NCBI GenBank assembly: GCA_022925895.1
Contig: JAKSYS010000129.1
Span: forward strand, 1 to 64,000
Source: Fragilaria crotonensis
Taxonomy: Eukaryota > Bacillariophyta > Fragilariophyceae > Fragilariales > Fragilariaceae
Direction: 5' to 3'
DNA length: 64,000 bases
Each line of letters opens with the position of its first letter. Positions within the stretch are counted from its first letter, which is position 1. Under the pieces are notes generated by a model that was not told where the DNA came from, ran no database searches, and was given only the letters and a program-made list of their open reading frames with translations. Made by a program: the position numbers and the translations under genes. This document shows positions 34,733 through 46,286 of this stretch, piece after piece.

Positions 34733-36207
34733 GCTGAATACAAACAGGCCAACGAACTCCTCTCCCAAATGCAATGCGTCACAACCGCTCTCCACAACGC
34801 AACTCCTCCTCAAGTTCTCCCAGTTGCTCTGCCCCCGCTGTCAACCCCGTTGCAGCCTCCAAGGGAGCAAATTGCGATGCCATCACCGGTCATTGTACCT
34901 CCTCCTCCCACCACTCCGTTGTTGACTCCAAAGGAGGTGACTCCGCAACCACCTACGCCGATTGCACCTCAACTCCGGACTCCGACTCCAGTCAAAATCT
35001 GCCTTCCAGTCGCCGCCGACTCCAATTCGTCCTGCAAACGAAAGCAACAAGGAAGTGCTGAGCGAGCAACCAATCGCCCCAAAGGCAACAAAAGCAAAGA
35101 ACACACCCGTCAAGCACGTACCTCGTCGTTCCACTCGCAATCGCTCAGCTCCAGTCCGTCTCGGTTACGACGGACAACAAGGACATGGTTACAATGCTGA
35201 ACTCGACTGCTCTTCCCTCGAATGGGTTTACAACGAAGTCGCCGAGTGTTTTTCACCACCACCTTTGTCGTACAAGGCAAGTGTCAGCAATCCTGACACT
35301 TTGAGCTTCAACGAAGCGATGAGTGACCGCAAAAACAACATCGAAAAATGGTTGAAGGCTGCAAACGAGGAGGACAAAATTCAAAGTTTTCAGAAAAACG
35401 GAACTTGGATTGAAGTGCCAATCACAGAAGCCAAGACTCGAATTTTACCCGGTGCGTACTTGGGTGTTTCGTCGCAAGCGTACTCCTGATGGTACTATCA
35501 GTAAGTACAAGGCACGCCACTGTGTACAAGGCAATCTCCAAGAAAACGTTCAGGAAACTTTCGCCCCAGTAGTGGCTTGGAGTACTGTACGGTTGTTCCT
35601 AGTTCTCTCACTAACTTTGAAATGGAAAACTTGTACAATTGACTTCAGCAGCACATTTGTTCAAGCCATGCTTTCGGATCCAGTCTGGATCCATCTGCCG
35701 CGTGGATTCCACTCTCCGAGAGGCCACGCCATGTGTCTCCAGCTTTTGAAGAGCCTTTATGGCTTGAGTGTGGCGCCACGACTTTGGTACCAACACTTGT
35801 CTGAGGCCTTGCGCGAAGAAGGCTTCAAAGCCTGCGCTCTTGTTGTCCACACTTGAAGCTGAATACTCCGTTCTCAGCTCAGCAATGCGTACGCTCTTGC
35901 CCCTCCGCTCCATGCTTCAGGAAATTGCCTCCGGCATCAAACTTCCTCGCACGTTCACGTGAACAATTAAGGGCCAAGTCTTCGAAGACAGCAATAACGG
36001 CGCGCTTCTTCTCGCCGTAAACCAACGCATCACCAACGACACGAAGTATTTTCAGGTGAAGTGGTACTTCTTTTGGCAACACGTGGGTGATGGCACGGTT
36101 GCCATCATGAAAGTCGACACTCAGGAGCAGTGGGCAGATTTTCTCACAAGAAAAGGACTAAATCGTGAGAGTTTCAAACGCGTCTGCAAACTTGTCCAAG
36201 GATGGTA
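34733..36207 (+). mobile_element. Reverse transcriptase and RNase H pieces of Copia 4
   Basis: After a Pro/Thr-rich linker, the plus-strand reading shows the start of a copia reverse transcriptase (GTWIEVPITEAKTRILPG, KARHCVQGNLQENVQETFAPV, LKSLYGLSVAPRLWYQHL) and then passes into RNase H (LEAEYSVLSSAMRTLLPLRS) with the middle missing. It ends near 36207 with the family tail SFKRVCKLVQGW. It is broken. Confidence 0.8.
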
Positions 36208-36600
36208 ATGGCCACCCAAACCCTTGTGTTTCTTGTTCAAACTGTAATCTTTGTTTGACTCGTATTTATTTTAACTGATGTTTTGTGATCTGTTTCTGCA
36301 TTTATGGATGAAAGGGAGAATTGAAACCTACGCTGCACTGGACTACGATGCCATCGTTGTACTGTGCTACTGTGAGGTCATCCACTGAAATGAGAAACAC
36401 GATAGGCTGTACTGTCCGGTCTCTAACTAATTTTGTACGAACTACCCAACAAATGAGTTGAAATGTCAAATGCCATTTGACACGTTCGACAAGTTTGTCT
36501 TTCGTACGATCGAGTGCCGAATTTACTGTAGCTTCTTTTATATCTCAGAATTCAGAACGCATTTTGTGTGAACCTTCCTACAGTAATTTTTACGGTACTA
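36208..36600. other. Spacer after Copia 4, possibly including its 3' LTR
   Basis: A purine tract (gatgaaagggagaattgaaa, near 36307) 100 bases after the RNase H end could be a polypurine tract, with a 3' LTR following, but no second LTR copy was found. No gene is seen. Confidence 0.35.
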
Positions 36601-36667
36601 CGTACTACATCCTACGATTAGAGTATCATCTCCGGTGATGGTCTCTAGTCTCTTACATATATATATT

Positions 36668-37118
36668 ACTAGTGGGTACCTCCCAATTGGTCGGACTTTT
36701 GGAATACGTGTACGGTATGGGTTGTGCACGGTTGTGTGTACTGTTTGTACAGTTCAGTACTATACGCAAGTAGTGCAGTACCCCAGAGTGGTCATACTCC
36801 GTAACAGACGCACGCACTGACGCAACTACGTATATGCAAATCTTACCGACATCGCTTACGGAGTACTCCAGTATGCATGTATGACATATATCATACTCCG
36901 AGTATGAGACAGTATTCATTTGATCCAGTACCCCAGAGTGGTCATACTCCGTAACAGACGGACGCACGCACGCACACACGCACACAATTAATTTATAACT
37001 AGTGGGTGCCTCCCAATTGGTCGGACTTTTGGAATACGTGTACGGTAAAAACGAAAAACCCACGCCTCCCAATTGGTCGGACTTTTGGAATACATGTACG
37101 GTATGGGTTGTGCACGGT
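36668..37118. repeat. Direct repeats left of the Helitron
   Basis: The sequence cctcccaattggtcggactt with ttggaatacgtgtacggta occurs three times (near 36679, 37008 and 37066). A second unit beginning gtaccccagagtggtcatac occurs at 36778 and, in a longer form, at 36910-36998. The longer form recurs on the other side of the Helitron at 42625-42682 and 42830-42914. Confidence 0.8.
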
Positions 37119-37241
37119 TGTGTGTAGTGGCAAGCGTGCTGCAAATGATGTGTTTTACAACACAATTAGATGAGGAAAAAAGTGACAAATTCATAGAAAT
37201 TTGCTAATTTAGATTGCCAAAATACACAGTATTGAAGTTGT

Positions 37242-40200
37242 TTACAAATCCTGTTGATGATACTGAGGGCACAGTTTTGATATCAGGACCTCCTTATAAA
37301 CAATGTTGTGCAGAAGATGACCATCAGTAAATATGAAAAGATCATGTGGGTTACGAACTCTTGAGAGAGCAACGTAAAGCTGGCCATGTGCAAATACACC
37401 TTGTGGCAAGAAAATGCCAACTCTTCGCAATGTTTGACCTTGACTCTTGTTGATCGTCATTGCATATGCTGGTTGAACTGGAAACTGACGTCGTTTGAAG
37501 ACAAATGGCAGCTCATCTTGAGGTGATAGGAGAGCAATCCGTGGTATGTCCACAATTTCTGCAGTGGTAGGAATCAAACACTGGAGGACAGACTGTGAGA
37601 TACGAACAATGAGACGGGTGCCATTGCTGAGTGTGCTTGATAGGTTTCGAGCAGCATGACCAACATGCCTTTTTCAGAGTGAGGCAATGTGGTGGAAGGC
37701 CAGATAGCTCCAAAGAGTTCAGGAATTCAGGAGGATAGAGGGTATGTGCAGGATCATTAGGTTCCTCAGATATGATGTTGTCAATACTGAGAAACACATG
37801 TTCATCATGAGGTAGCCTTGAGGTTACCATATCATTGATTCTTTGAACATCTTTGTTTTTAGGACATAGAATAGCACGTTCAGACCAATAGGCTGGTTCA
37901 TTGGAAGAAAAATCATCAAACACATGCTCAACCAGTTCGTTTGTATCCTGAGGCTGGAATATATAAGATGGTAGATTTATTGGGGAAGGCTCCATATCCT
38001 CGCCGATCCTCAACAGGAAAGATGCAAAATGGGAAAGTACTTCTTGGAACTCTGGGTTAGCATTTGTGTTCTGTAAGTCCATTCGCAATCGCATATTTTC
38101 AGAGAGTTGCATTACATTCACAGATGATGTTTGCCAGACTTTGGATTGTAGGACAGTTGAATGCACAGTGGTAGCTCTTCCAGCATGGCGTAGTATGGGA
38201 AGCACTTGACGAAAGTCACCACCCATGACGACAACCAAGCCACCAAATGGAGCATCATTACGTTCAAGTAAATCACAAAGAGACTGTGAAAGAACATCAA
38301 GACCAACACCCTTAAGCATTGTGATCTCATCAATGATCAAAATCTTTGCAACCTTCATAACTTCTGCCTTCTCTTTTGATAGGTTGCACATGGATGTTTC
38401 ATATAATTGAATTGGAAGCCCGGATATATAGTGCAGAGTACGGCCCAAAGGGGCAAAGTTTGAGGCAGCAATGCCTGATATGGCCGTTGCAAGGGCAACC
38501 TTCCCTTCACTGCGCACCTTGGCAAGGATCATCCTGAACAACTCCGTCTTACCTGAGCCTGCAGGTCCATCAACAAAATAAACATTTTCTGATTTTCAGT
38601 ACCAGCATTGTTGTTCACAGAAGCAAGTACAGCATCAAAAATAGCACGCTGTTCAAGATTCAGGAGAGGGAGGCGATCCAGCTGCTGTTGAATATCAGTG
38701 TTGGATGATGACAGCTGCAATTCTAACAAATGGTTGACTGAATTGTTGTCCATGGCACTCCCATGCTCCTCAACCAGAAGTGTGCGGAGGGATGGTATCC
38801 ATTCGAATACAGAACGGCTGTGCATTATCCCCAGAAGGGCATCAAGTTTACGCACAAGGAGGTCCTGCAGGTGTTGTTCACTAAGGCTGGGTTGACGGTG
38901 TGCATAGTCTTCTGACAGGGCAGCCCAGTGAGAGTCATAGAGTGACCTTGGGTCAGAGACATCACAGTTGAAGAGGATGATTGCAAAAAGTCTTCTGAGC
39001 CTTGCTGGGGAGAGTGTCTGTGTGGCTTCCTGCATGGCTCGATGCCACTCAGTATCATCATCTAGAAGACCCAATGTACGACAGGCATCTTGAAATGTTG
39101 GACAAAGTACATCATCAACGGTTCGTAGAGCTTCAAAGCTTGTTGCACCTTTCACTACAGTCAACATCCTTCGCAGGAAGTATCTCTCACCAGAAGAAGG
39201 GGAAGCACTGTAGAGGCGAGACACAGTGGGGAATGTCTGCCGGTGATTGGAGCGTCGTACCTTCTCGACACCAGCACTTTTCCATGTGTAGTGTTGTGGG
39301 ATGTCATGATAAAGGAACTGGCGAGCATACTGATCATGCCGATTGAGGTCCAACCAGGCAGTCAATTGTGTACAGGGTGGTCCTCTTGCAAGCACTTGAG
39401 CAACATTTTCATTTTCCTCAAAAACCACCGATTGCTGATTGGGAAGATGGAACATTAGGCGCATCACATTGGGCTTCTCTGAATGTAGACGAAGGCTGAA
39501 GAGGCGCCAGCATGCCTCTGATGCAGAGACATAACGTCCATCAAGATAGAGCTTGATCTCATCAACATCTTCCCCCATCTGGACTGCAGCACGGTCGTGT
39601 CCCTTGTATACATACTTGTAGAGGTACTTGACGGCCTGCACTGAATTGCACACCTCAACATTGATATGACAATCATACTTCTTGGTAAGATGGCAATTAT
39701 ATGGCACAACCCAGCGGTTGTCCAACTCAGCTCCTCGAACAGTTACAGTCCTTCCATCATCACGTCGATGATATTGAGGAATCCATCATCATTGAGTGTT
39801 GTCTCATCTTGAAAGGGCCGGGATACTTGTCCTTGCATTCACCTGCTGGCTTTGTAGAACTATTACAACACTTCAAATTTTTCCATCGATTGGGGAAACT
39901 TTGGTGCCACAGGGCCCATGCAACATACACCTCTTCACAGTTGCAAAAGTTCAGGATCTATCAATGCATCTGGGATCTCAGCTGAAACAATATGGTCAAT
40001 GTCAGATTCTGTGCGCGGTTTGTCATTCTCTGCCAAAATGACCAGTACATGTGCATGTGGCAATCCTCGCTTCTGAAATTCGATGGTGTAGATAGCAGCC
40101 ACAACCCTTCCAAGCACTTGCCGCTTCTGGAGGTCAATCATCATCTCTGTAAATTTGAGATGGAACACTCGTGCCACCAAATCTGGTCTGTCATTTACAG

Positions 40201-42050
40201 TTTGGCCAGGAAGAAGGTTTTCAACAACTTCTGGCCACTGCGGATTGGTTGTCATTGTAATAAAGAGGTCTGGCTTGCCCATTCGGCGCACAATTGCCAA
40301 TGCATCCTGGCAAAGCTGGTGCATGTTTCTTGCACTTCCAATGTGAGATGAAGGCAGAATGATTCGTCGCCCCAGCTGTCGAGTGTTTGTCACATCCTCA
40401 CCAGCAACAGCATCTGCAATGCCTTGATAAAGTTCAGCACGCAATCTTGGTTGATTAAGACGGATGAAATTAAGACGGCCTTGTTCCACTTGGGCATAGC
40501 AGTCCACAATGTATTGGTGAAACAGCTTCCCTGCAAAGTGAAGGTGATTGGAGAACTGAGCAGCAGGTCGTACAAAAAGCCGAAATGCAGCATGCATGAG
40601 GCAAGTTAATCTTGTCAAATGTGGAGTCGTAGCATTTGGACCAGTTTGCATCATGCCAGGATGCCAGCCTCTTGGGGAGCCTGTTGGAAAAAGGAGTACA
40701 TATGCCAGTGGAGAATAGTCGGGATGGAGCTCTGAGATTGACTGAATTGCTCCAGCACGAAGCAATACTCGAATATCACGGTTACCTGAACCTTCGTCAG
40801 GAAGAATCACAGCTACCTCACTGGAACTTGGTGCATTGTACCGTCTGTTGTCCAATTCAGGTTGATCCAGGATATGCATTGCAACATTGTGGCCAGGCAA
40901 TTCAACATCATGATTACCATCAGTATTACTGGCCAAGGTTTCCTCATCAAGAGCTTGCTTGAATAATCCATACAGCCGGTTTTGATTCTGAATCATTTGC
41001 TGCAATAAAACCAAAGTATTCCTGTCCAAGGTATTCAAATGATGTAAACGATTGTCCACCTCATGGTTAGTGTCATAGAAATAGAGTTGTGCAAAAGCAG
41101 GATGCTGTCCAGGTTCTGGGAGCAATGATCCTAACCGGTGGTACATTGAGCCATGAATGCGAAAAGTATAAATTCCACAACTCCTATCAATCAAAGCATC
41201 ATCCACATTAGCGCCTATTGAGGCAAAACTCAAGGCAGAGTTGTAGGCACGGATGTGTGGCATGAACAATTCATGTGCATGAAAAAGATCCATCAACACA
41301 TTTGGTGTGGGATCAAGAGGGAGGAGAGATACCTTGCCCTTGGCACAGCAAGAAGAAAAGTAGCCCCTTTCAGACCTTGATTCATTTGGAAAATGCAGTG
41401 CAGAGCAGCCCTGACATTCAACTGTGCATGGGCCAAGGACATGACGTGCTGGAGCAGGAGCAGATGAATAGGCTGCGCCATTGGTGCGTTGGCAACTTTG
41501 GCGTGTTTGTCTCATGTGCTCTTGGTTCCTAGTGGTGATGGCAGCCATCTGTGTGGCAGCTACAGGGTCACCTTCTTGAGATCTCTGGAGCGCTCCAGCT
41601 CCAGACGTGTTTGTCTCATCTGCTCATTGGGTGCTGAGTGGTGATGGCAGCCATCTGTGTGGCAGCAACAGGGTCACCTTCTTGAGATCTCTGGAGGCGC
41701 TCCAGGCGTGTTTGTCTCATCTGCTCTTGGTGCTGAGTGGTGATGGCAGCCATCTGTGTGGCAGCAACAGGGTCACCTTCTTGAGATCTCTGGAGGCGCT
41801 CCAGACGTGTTTGTCTCATGTGCTCTTGGTGCTGAGTGGTGATGGCAGCCATCTGTGTGACAGCAACAGGGTCACCTTCTTGAGATCTCTGGAGGCGCTC
41901 CAGGCGTGTTTGTCTCTTCTGCTCACGGTTCCTGGTGGTGATGGTGGCCATCTGTGTGACAGCAACAGGGTCACCTTCTTGAGATCTCTGGAGGCGCTCC
42001 AGACGTGTTTGTCTCTTCTGCTCACGGTTCCTGGTGGTGATGGCGGCCAT
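37242..42050 (-). pseudogene. Helitron Rep-helicase gene with several frame changes
   Basis: Minus-strand gene of a Helitron, a rolling-circle DNA transposon. The N-terminal 150 residues are tandem 33-residue repeats. The Rep nuclease part (about 39460-41100) has RNMHQLCQDALAIVR, PDLFITMTTNPQWPEV, the two-His motif EFQKRGLPHAHVLV, and the catalytic-Tyr region VKYLYKYVYKGHD. The PIF1-type helicase (37242-38580) has Walker A DGPAGSGKT, Walker B ILIIDEITML, GDFRQVLPI, then YAMTINKSQGQTL and LYVALSRVR near the end. Frames change near 39730-39930, 38580 and 37520-37680, so this copy is inactive as read unless introns are involved. Helitron TC and CTRR ends were not identified; the body probably spans about 37.2-42.2 kb. 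Confidence 0.85.
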
Positions 42051-42075
42051 CTGTGTGGCAGCTACAGGGTCACCA
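41520..42075 (-). repeat. 99-bp coding tandem repeat in the Helitron gene
   Basis: The marker gatggcagccatctgtgtg recurs at about 41537, 41643, 41742, 41841, 41940 and 42039, an exact 99-bp period except the first interval of 106. Each unit encodes 33 residues of the type TRLERLQRSQEGDPVA plus TQMAAITTRNREQKRQ, a charged, helix-prone sequence. The array forms the N-terminus of the Rep-helicase reading. Confidence 0.9.
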
Positions 42076-42204
42076 CCTTCTTCTTGGGACAGGTTGCGAA
42101 GTTTGGCACGCCTTTCCTTGCTGCAATGGCAGCTGGCTTTGTTGATAGTGAATGTTTACTTGGGTGTGACATAATGGTTATATGCTGATTGGAAAGAATT
42201 GGAA

Positions 42205-43097
42205 GCAAGGAATTATGTGAGCGGTACAATTACTGTAGGTGTATGAGGTACTGGAGTCTACAGTACAGCGTACAGTACCATACTGTACAGTACTCGGAGT
42301 ACATCTTATAGTGAGTGAGTGTATGAGGTACTGGAGTACAATGTAGAGTCGTAACAGGGACTACAGTACAGCCAGCGTACAGTACTGTGCAATGACCACC
42401 AATAATACAACTTCACGACGCAACCCGCCGTTAATTAAGCGTTATTTTTCAAAAACGAAAAACCCACCGTTAATAAAACGTTATTTGAGTAAGGGATGAC
42501 TTTTGTAATCAAAAATTTGCGTTCATGGGGGGCCAAGCACCAATACTGGCGAAGCTTCTTGGTTACTGTTACTGTTTACTTTCAGTACTCAACCCTGGCG
42601 AAGCTCCGTAGTGAAAAAATTCAGACAGTATTCATTTGATCCAGTACCCCAGAGTGGTCATACTCCGTAACAGACGGACGCAGTGGGCATGAACACCTCA
42701 CATTTGATCTGAGTGTACTACAGGAAACTGGACGTACAGTACCCCCAACCTGGTCGTACTCCGTACCACTACATTTACTGTTACTGTTTACTTTCAGTAC
42801 TCAACCCTGGCGAAGCGAAAAAATTCAGACAGTATTCATTTCATCCAGTACCCCAGAGTGGTCATACTCCGTAACAGACGGACGCACGCACGCACACACA
42901 CAATTAATTTATAATATAGTAGGATATAGTAGGATACATACAACCAAAGCTTCGAATCGCATCGCAGTGCTTCTTCACGTTGGAGGTGCTGTACGGTATT
43001 CATCCTGTACAGTACAGGCAATGAATGGGTAAAGAAAATTGGCTTTGAAAACTATAGTCTTTCATCACCTTTCATCCGTACCTTCGACGTTGTCACC
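42205..43097. other. Spacer between the Helitron and RPN11, with repeats
   Basis: No gene. It holds GTAC palindromes (42240-42400), a 40-bp direct repeat (tactgtttactttcagtact..., near 42564 and 42778), and two copies of the unit also found left of the Helitron (42625-42682, 42830-42914). The last 180 bases before 43098 are the probable RPN11 promoter and 5' UTR; no TATA box is clear. Confidence 0.5.
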
Positions 43098-44033
43098 ATG
43101 GAGCGTCTTCAGCAGTTGATGCGTGGTATGCCAGGCGGAGGCTTGGGCGGGGGCGGTGGATCCGATTCTCCAAGCCCTGATTGCGCCGAAAAGGTGCACG
43201 TTTCCTCCTTGGCCTTGTTGAAAATGTTGAAACACGGCCGCGCCGGTGTTCCGATGGAAGTCATGGGGCTTATGCTGGGACAATTCGTTGACGACTACAC
43301 AATTAATTGTGTGGATGTCTTCGCAATGCCTCAATCAGGGACATCTGTGAGCGTTGAGGCGGTTGATCCAGTTTTCCAAACGAAGATGTTGGATATGCTC
43401 AAACAGACTGGACGCCCGGAGATGGTCGTCGGGTGGTATCACTCGCATCCTGGATTTGGTTGTTGGCTCAGTTCAACTGATATCAATACGCAGTCATCCT
43501 TTGAAGCACTCAACTCGAGAGCTGTTGCACTTGTTGTTGATCCCATTCAATCCGTGAAGGGAAAAGTGGTTATTGACTGCTTCCGACTTATCAATCCTCA
43601 ACTCATGATGTTGGGACAAGAACCCCGGCAAACGACATCGAACATAGGTCATCTTCAAAAGCCTTCCATTCAGGCCCTTATTCATGGTCTGAACAGACAT
43701 TACTACTCTATCGTCATTGATTACCGTAAGAATGAGCTCGAAGAACAGATGCTTATGAACTTGCACAAACGCAATTGGACGACGGGTTTGAGTGTGGAAA
43801 AATTCGAAGACCATCAAAAGGCGAGTGAGGACTTGGTTGACAAAATGCTGAAGCTGACCAAGGACTACAATGAACGCATGCAACAGGAAGAGGGAAAGAC
43901 AACAGAGGAAATCTTGGTAGAGAATGTGGGCAAGGTCGACCCCAAGCGACATTTGGAGGCAAGCGTTATCGATCTCATGTCGGCCAACATTATTCAGTGT
44001 TTGGGAACCATGCTAGATACGGTTGTCTTCTAG
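43098..44033 (+). CDS. RPN11: 26S proteasome lid deubiquitinase RPN11/PSMD14
   Basis: A 311-residue JAMM/MPN+ metalloprotease, the lid subunit that removes ubiquitin chains from substrates as they enter the 20S core. The Zn-binding motif is complete: Glu54 in MEVMGLMLG, His115 and His117 in [13 protein letters not shown], and Asp128 in STDIN. The Ins-1 region around the HSHPGFGCW segment and the C-terminal [10 protein letters not shown]...LDTVVF are as in animal and yeast RPN11, and the length is the usual 308-311. The Gly-rich N-terminus ([11 protein letters not shown]) is a normal variable region. ATG context is caccATGg. There is no intron. Cytosolic and nuclear role is known for the family. 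Confidence 0.98.
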   Translation: MERLQQLMRGMPGGGLGGGGGSDSPSPDCAEKVHVSSLALLKMLKHGRAGVPMEVMGLMLGQFVDDYTINCVDVFAMPQSGTSVSVEAVDPVFQTKMLDMLKQTGRPEMVVGWYHSHPGFGCWLSSTDINTQSSFEALNSRAVALVVDPIQSVKGKVVIDCFRLINPQLMMLGQEPRQTTSNIGHLQKPSIQALIHGLNRHYYSIVIDYRKNELEEQMLMNLHKRNWTTGLSVEKFEDHQKASEDLVDKMLKLTKDYNERMQQEEGKTTEEILVENVGKVDPKRHLEASVIDLMSANIIQCLGTMLDTVVF

Positions 44034-44511
44034 CCTCTACTAGACCACTCCAGATTCCGGAGTAGCAATGCTCTAATAGAGTAGCGTTGAAGTACCAGTA
44101 TTGTTTTCCCTCCGAACTTACGACTCGTCACAAATAATACTCATACATGCACATCAATGAATTATCTACTATCTAGAAGAGGTATTGAGAAATAAATCCT
44201 GCACTTCACACTCCTGCGTAGTAGTGCTGGGTTAGGATGGTGTATATCATGTATTCAATGCGTATAGTTCTGTCTAAATAAGAGTTTCGGTGAATGGATC
44301 CTCCTTCACTTTCTACAAACGGTCGTGTGGGCGAAGTCGACACCAACGCCTCGATTGGGCCAGTATAAGTAGCTCTTGCCATGGATAGACATCGCAATTC
44401 TCCGGAGTGAGACCTAAAAGTGGGGATATTCTCAACTTGTGAATCCTGGGCACTGGTTTATAATGATGTATTTACTGCTGGGTTATTCCTTGTCTAAAAA
44501 TGAGTTGCGGT
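44034..44511. other. Spacer between the convergent RPN11 and CRAL-TRIO genes
   Basis: It holds RPN11 and CRAL-TRIO 3' ends and a decayed copy of the CRAL-TRIO tail (separate entry). No other gene is seen. Confidence 0.5.
44241..44345 (-). pseudogene. Decayed copy of the 3' end of the CRAL-TRIO gene
   Basis: Resembles 44465-44630 across the tail of the neighbouring gene. Shared blocks include ctttct-caaacggtc, cgaagt, and cgcctcgattggg-cagta, in the same order and orientation, with a shortened middle. It is a short, non-functional tandem duplicate or the last trace of a second paralogue. Confidence 0.6.
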
Positions 44512-45510
44512 TTAGCTGGACGCCTTCTTCGCTTCCCACTCCAGCTTCGCTTTCTGCAAACGGTCACACATACCGAAGTAGTCAAACTTCAAATTGCCTT
44601 CGCCTCGATTGGGACAGTAGCCTTCATCGGGATAGAATTCATCGTGATTCGAAGAGCCGCCAAAAAAAGTAGGGATGTCCTCTTCATCGATGACAGTAAG
44701 CAACTCTTCCTTGGCTTCGGCAGAACCCTTTAGAATAACCTTGGAGGCAAGACGTCCAGGCATGAGTGGAAGCAAGAGATTCATGACGAACTGGACAATG
44801 GAAGAGATAGGAGCCGAGATGAGAACTTGAAGGCGATCGGGGTATCCCTTGACAAGGGCCTTGAGAAGCTTAATCATGAATGCTGGGTTCGGCGGAGGAG
44901 GAGAGCCGGAATCAGCAATGCAGACAAAGTCTGTGATACCTTCTGGCATGCATCGGATCCCAGCATCTGCGAGAAGAATCAACGAATTGACCTCTGCGTC
45001 CGTATCGGGGTACCAAGGCTTGCGGTTGGTTCTGATCCAAAGAATGGGGCGACCGTCGCGAGTGAATCCATGCCAGTACGTGGATCCGTAGTTCAGGGAA
45101 ACAGCCAAAGCCTTCGCCTTGACAAGTTTCTCTGGAAACTCAAGGGCTTCAGGAGCTGTGGCCGGTCCATTGGCAAGCTTGAGAAGGTCTTCCATTTCAG
45201 TCGCACCTGCCTGTTCACGCCAAGTCATTACGTCATTCAACTTCTTCTGACTGTACTCCAATGGTCTGCGAACGGTAGGGTCCTTAGAGTATGGCTTGGA
45301 GGCGACAGAGAGAATGTAGGCATCACTGAGATAGTTGTAATCATCAGGGAACTCAGAAGCCAACTCCGCGCGAATAATAGTCAATTCTTCAGGGGTCACT
45401 TCGAAACATCCATCGTGCTCCACTTCGTCATGATTATCAAACTCATCCTTGTGTTCCTTCACTTCAGCCTCGGCCTTTTCAACTTCTTCCTTTGTCACTT
45501 CAGCAGCCAT
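44512..45510 (-). CDS. CRAL-TRIO (SEC14-like) lipid-transfer protein
   Basis: A 332-residue protein of the SEC14/CRAL-TRIO family, which binds phosphatidylinositol or other small lipids and moves or presents them between membranes. An acidic coiled N-terminus (residues 1-35, Glu/Lys rich) is followed by a CRAL-TRIO N-like helical region (about 40-105) and the lipid-binding domain (about 140-305) with GRPILWIRTN, FVCIADSGSPPPPNPAFMIK, a YPDRLQVLISAPISS floor strand, and VIDEEDIPTFFGG at its end. There is no signal peptide or membrane span, so it should be cytosolic. ATG at 45510 sits in a good context (gccATGg). It is convergent with RPN11 and divergent from the oxygenase gene. The lipid cannot be told from the sequence. 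Confidence 0.88.
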   Translation of the reverse strand: MAAEVTKEEVEKAEAEVKEHKDEFDNHDEVEHDGCFEVTPEELTIIRAELASEFPDDYNYLSDAYILSVASKPYSKDPTVRRPLEYSQKKLNDVMTWREQAGATEMEDLLKLANGPATAPEALEFPEKLVKAKALAVSLNYGSTYWHGFTRDGRPILWIRTNRKPWYPDTDAEVNSLILLADAGIRCMPEGITDFVCIADSGSPPPPNPAFMIKLLKALVKGYPDRLQVLISAPISSIVQFVMNLLLPLMPGRLASKVILKGSAEAKEELLTVIDEEDIPTFFGGSSNHDEFYPDEGYCPNRGEGNLKFDYFGMCDRLQKAKLEWEAKKASS

Positions 45511-46286
45511 GGTGCAGTTGAATGTTGAATGGTTGTTTGAAACTGGCTCGCACGATGTCTCGACGTCTCGACAACGGTACAGGTCTCAAACGTAATGTGC
45601 GGTTTGGACTGTTGTAAACAATGACATCCTCAATGTACCGGTCCCTACGGGAAGTTCGTACAGAGGGGAAATTCCGAATTCAAGAGTCAAGAGTCAAGAC
45701 GCACATTCAGAATAAACGGTCTTTTATTAGTCCCCCGCCTTAACTTTTTCTTCTCACGTGGAACGTCATCAAAATGGACAATAATGAAACGCTGTCTGAA
45801 AATCGCCAAGTTCATGCGTCTGCACCTCTGCCGCAATTCTGTGTGTCGTGCGTCGTGCGTCCAAGCGAGAATTTTTTTACAGGTATGAAGTATGAAGCAC
45901 TACTGTACTATTTGAGTACTTGTATGTATGTAGTGTAGAACGAATGCTACGTATCATGCTATGTATGATAGTAACATGACATATGACATGGACGGCGTGG
46001 CGTGTATACAAATAAAAGTCGGTTTTTATTAATCATTCATGTTGATGATCATATTTCGTGACTTTCAGAGATACTGTAGCTGGTAGTACACTACGGTAGT
46101 CCTCTGTACTTCAGTACCTGGTACAGTACCGGAGCCTGGAGATTCCAGGTACCTGGTACTAGCTAGTACTCCAGTACTCGAATTTTTTTTGTGAGAAGTG
46201 TCAACTATTCTTCGACGCCGCATCATCACCTTTAGGTGCATGTCGCTTATTAGTACTCCAGCACTCCAGAGTCCAGAGTACACACC
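45511..46286. promoter_or_regulatory. Shared upstream region of the CRAL-TRIO and oxygenase genes
   Basis: A 776-bp divergent spacer. It contains a run of nested GTAC/CCAGGTACC palindromes at 46090-46190 close to the oxygenase start. No TATA box or known element was recognised. Confidence 0.4.

Larger units (their letters stand above)
27415..36207 (+). mobile_element. Copia-type LTR retrotransposon 4, old, host of three or more insertions
   Basis: Plus-strand copia pieces in integrase, reverse transcriptase, RNase H order at about 28000-28330, 29222-29639, 34733-35860 and 35850-36207. They are separated by a MITE-like element (28353-29204) and a Ty3/gypsy element (29645-34727). Copia 3 is inserted at its upstream side. 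The joined target duplications show that all three landed in pre-existing sequence. The reverse transcriptase part is truncated into RNase H, and there are several other breaks. LTRs were not recognised. It is the oldest layer of the stack. Confidence 0.8.

Noticed and set aside
37242-38580. Host PIF1 helicase gene
   Set aside because: The helicase is directly downstream of a Helitron Rep domain on the same strand and has several frame changes, so it belongs to the Helitron.
43065-43334. Minus-strand frame opposite the start of RPN11
   Set aside because: Antisense shadow of a highly conserved gene.
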